Shown in pieces: positions 40,495 to 41,878 of a stretch of 41,878 nt of DNA. Made by a program: the position numbers and the translations under genes. How positions within the stretch are numbered: position 1 is the first letter of the stretch; each line of letters opens with the position of its first letter. Under the pieces are notes generated by a model, which saw nothing but the letters and a program-made list of their open reading frames with translations, did no database searches and was not told where the DNA came from. Location of the stretch: the NCBI GenBank assembly GCA_043813215.1, contig JBDRLH010000018.1, positions 1 through 41,878 on the forward strand. Reading direction: 5' to 3'. This DNA is from JBDRLH01 sp043813215. GTDB taxonomy: Bacteria > Patescibacteriota > Minisyncoccia > Minisyncoccales > JAQTPW01.

Positions 40495-41766
40495 ATGATA
40501 AATATTTCGAAAATTTTTATAAAAATAGATAATTTATTTAAGAACAAAAAGATTTTACTCCTGATTTGTCTTCTTCTTCTATCTTTTCAATTATGCTACA
40601 GTTTTCTTTATCCTACTCACGGACCTAGGGGCAAGGCCTGGCTGTCTCTCCCTGACTTGATTTCCCATGAAAAATCTCCGCTTGATGCTTCCGAAGGGCT
40701 GCTAATTACTAAAGCCTACGGACTTTTAAGTAATTATTATATCAATGCCGACGGGGGGCAATATCTGCTTTTAGCTAATAATTTCCCCAATTATTATATC
40801 GGAAACAATCCCGTTATTTTAGACAGGCCGTTTTATTCTTTTTTAATTGCCGTTATCGCTTTTTTGCCACGCTTATTCTTTGATTCTTATGCAACGCTTT
40901 TTGCTTCGGCAATTTTTCTTAATTTTATTCTGGGTTTCTTTTCGGTTGTATTATTTTACTATCTTTGTGAAAAATTAATCAGTTCCCGAGTGGCTCTCCT
41001 GTCGTCCTTACTGTTAATTTTCTCTCCATATTTTCATTTTTGGCTAGTCCAACCCGTGCCGAACATATTTACCATTTTTATAATTGTAGCCACTCTTGTT
41101 CTCTTGGAAAAATATATTAAAAATCCATCAAGTCTTAAGCTTATTGTTTTCTCTTTGATTATCGGCGTGTTTATGTTGGGGAAAATGATTTTTGCCATGC
41201 CGATTTTTATTCTTTTCTCTGCTTTTTATTTCAAGAGATACAAGGAGGGAATAATATTTTTAATAATTCACTTGATTCCTCTGATTTTTTGGTATTTATT
41301 TGTTGTAACAAAGCTCGGAATACCTTATTACATCAATGAAGCAGATTACGGTGTGGGCGTATGGTTGCTTGATGCTTTTCATTCTCCGTGGTATAAAACT
41401 TTTGAAATCTTCCTTAGTGTTTTGCCCCAGTTTGTCTATGTAGTAATTTATGCGTTTTTATTGATACCGGTGATTTTTAGCATCTTCGGTTTCAAAAAAC
41501 TGATTTTTAAAATCGGGCACTTTTTTGCTTTGAATTTTATTCTTTCTTTCTTGATATTATTATTTATAATGAATCTTTATTCCCCGCGTTATGGATTTTT
41601 TCTTTATCCCATAGTTTATCCTTCTGCCGTTTTGGGGATAGACCAAATAGCGGAATTTTTTAAAAAATATAAAAATTGGTATTCCGCAGTTTTTTATTTA
41701 GTGGTATTTATATTTTTAATAGTCATTTCTAATGCCGATATTTATAAAATTTTTCCCTACGGATAA
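40495..41766 (+). CDS. multi-spanning membrane protein, GT-C glycosyltransferase-like
   Basis: A 423-residue integral membrane protein with about nine to ten hydrophobic segments. After the first (ILLLICLLLLSFQLCYSF) comes a long outer loop with YINADGGQYLLLANNF and ILDRPFYSFLIA. An acidic residue in the first loop and a RPxx segment are common in GT-C mannosyl/arabinosyltransferases of the PMT/ArnT type. LINLARGE-type signatures are not seen, so the family is not certain. Its position directly after a polyprenyl-phosphate-sugar synthase-like fusion supports a lipid-sugar-using transferase that works on the outer face of the membrane. A polymerase (Wzy) is the alternative. The gene is strongly A+T-rich. 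Confidence 0.6.
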   Translation: MINISKIFIKIDNLFKNKKILLLICLLLLSFQLCYSFLYPTHGPRGKAWLSLPDLISHEKSPLDASEGLLITKAYGLLSNYYINADGGQYLLLANNFPNYYIGNNPVILDRPFYSFLIAVIAFLPRLFFDSYATLFASAIFLNFILGFFSVVLFYYLCEKLISSRVALLSSLLLIFSPYFHFWLVQPVPNIFTIFIIVATLVLLEKYIKNPSSLKLIVFSLIIGVFMLGKMIFAMPIFILFSAFYFKRYKEGIIFLIIHLIPLIFWYLFVVTKLGIPYYINEADYGVGVWLLDAFHSPWYKTFEIFLSVLPQFVYVVIYAFLLIPVIFSIFGFKKLIFKIGHFFALNFILSFLILLFIMNLYSPRYGFFLYPIVYPSAVLGIDQIAEFFKKYKNWYSAVFYLVVFIFLIVISNADIYKIFPYG

Positions 41767-41784
41767 TTAAATTTTTATAACTCT

Positions 41785-41878
41785 ATGATTAAGATAACTT
41801 ATATAAAAAAAATAATTATAGTAATTGGGATAGTAATGATTGTTGTTGTCGGTGGCTGGCTGGTGTTTTCTGACAAGA
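41785..41878 (+). CDS. membrane-anchored protein, truncated by the window end
   Basis: Starts at ATG 41785, 18 bases after the preceding stop, and is open to the last base, so only 31 residues are visible. They show a short basic start (MIKITYIKK), a single hydrophobic segment (IIIVIGIVMIVVVGGWLVF) and SDK. This is a signal anchor or the first transmembrane helix. Nothing can be said about function; being on the same strand and close by, it is likely part of the same cluster. Confidence 0.6.
   Translation, partial: MIKITYIKKIIIVIGIVMIVVVGGWLVFSDK

Noticed and set aside
1..41878. Search for tRNA, rRNA, CRISPR arrays, insertion sequences and phage genes
   Set aside because: None seen by eye. 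The excisionase-like HTH gene alone is not evidence for a mobile element, as no integrase, transposase or attachment-like repeat accompanies it.

Overview
The window looks like a chromosomal segment of a small-genome, low-GC bacterium, most likely from the Candidate Phyla Radiation (Patescibacteria, probably Parcubacteria). This is inferred from several things. There is a repeat-rich secreted protein with a coiled coil plus peptidoglycan-binding module. The genes are tightly packed and all lie on the + strand. Most starts have an A/T-rich leader with no Shine-Dalgarno sequence. One coding region contains an in-frame REP-like palindrome of a kind I recall from such genomes. TGA is used as a stop, so the code is standard. 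No marker gene is present, so the taxonomy is not proven.

Region 1 (1-5850) encodes two secreted cell-surface proteins: a 1275-residue protein with about seven repeats, and a zinc metallopeptidase. Both carry the same coiled coil plus peptidoglycan-binding module, at opposite ends. Each gene is followed by a rho-independent terminator. Region 2 (5850-6250) has a regulatory stretch with a tandem 9-base repeat and a small HTH protein, the only DNA-binding protein in the window.

Region 3 (6348 to the window end) is one of the larger surface-glycan clusters, with about 34 genes and very short gaps or overlaps. Block A (6348-15967) makes GDP-linked 6-deoxy or 3,6-dideoxy sugars: cytidylyltransferase, short nucleotide-sugar dehydrogenase homologue, Gmd, GDP-mannose hydrolase-like Nudix, C-methyltransferase, GDP-fucose synthase, a radical SAM enzyme and a ColD-like dehydrase. 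It ends with a Wzx-like flippase and a UDP-glucuronate 4-epimerase. Block B (15972-27692) holds two paralogous SPASM radical SAM enzymes flanking an SpsF-like cytidylyltransferase, a glycosyltransferase-cytidylyltransferase fusion, a DAHP-synthase-like enzyme, a methyltransferase and an asparagine-synthase-like amidotransferase. Two GT-B-type transferases resembling capsule Kdo transferases and bacterial sialyltransferases follow. Block C (27717-35105) is a pseudaminic-acid-like operon: PseB, PseC, a B12-type radical SAM enzyme, a cytidylyltransferase, a formyltransferase, a PIG-L deacetylase, a GNAT acetyltransferase and PseI. I see no PseG. Block D (35113-41766) has glycosyltransferases, a second GDP-fucose-synthase/C-methyltransferase pair, a GT2-methyltransferase fusion and a multi-spanning GT-C-like protein. 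A truncated membrane-anchored ORF ends the window.

Read together, the cluster would make at least two CMP-activated ulosonic acids and one or two GDP-activated, possibly C-methylated deoxyhexoses, assemble them on a lipid carrier and flip them outward. The Ser/Thr-rich repeat protein at the left edge is a plausible acceptor, but that is inference. The most novel parts are block B (a candidate undescribed ulosonic-acid pathway), the altered pse operon, and the second GDP-fucose synthase copy that has lost both epimerase residues.
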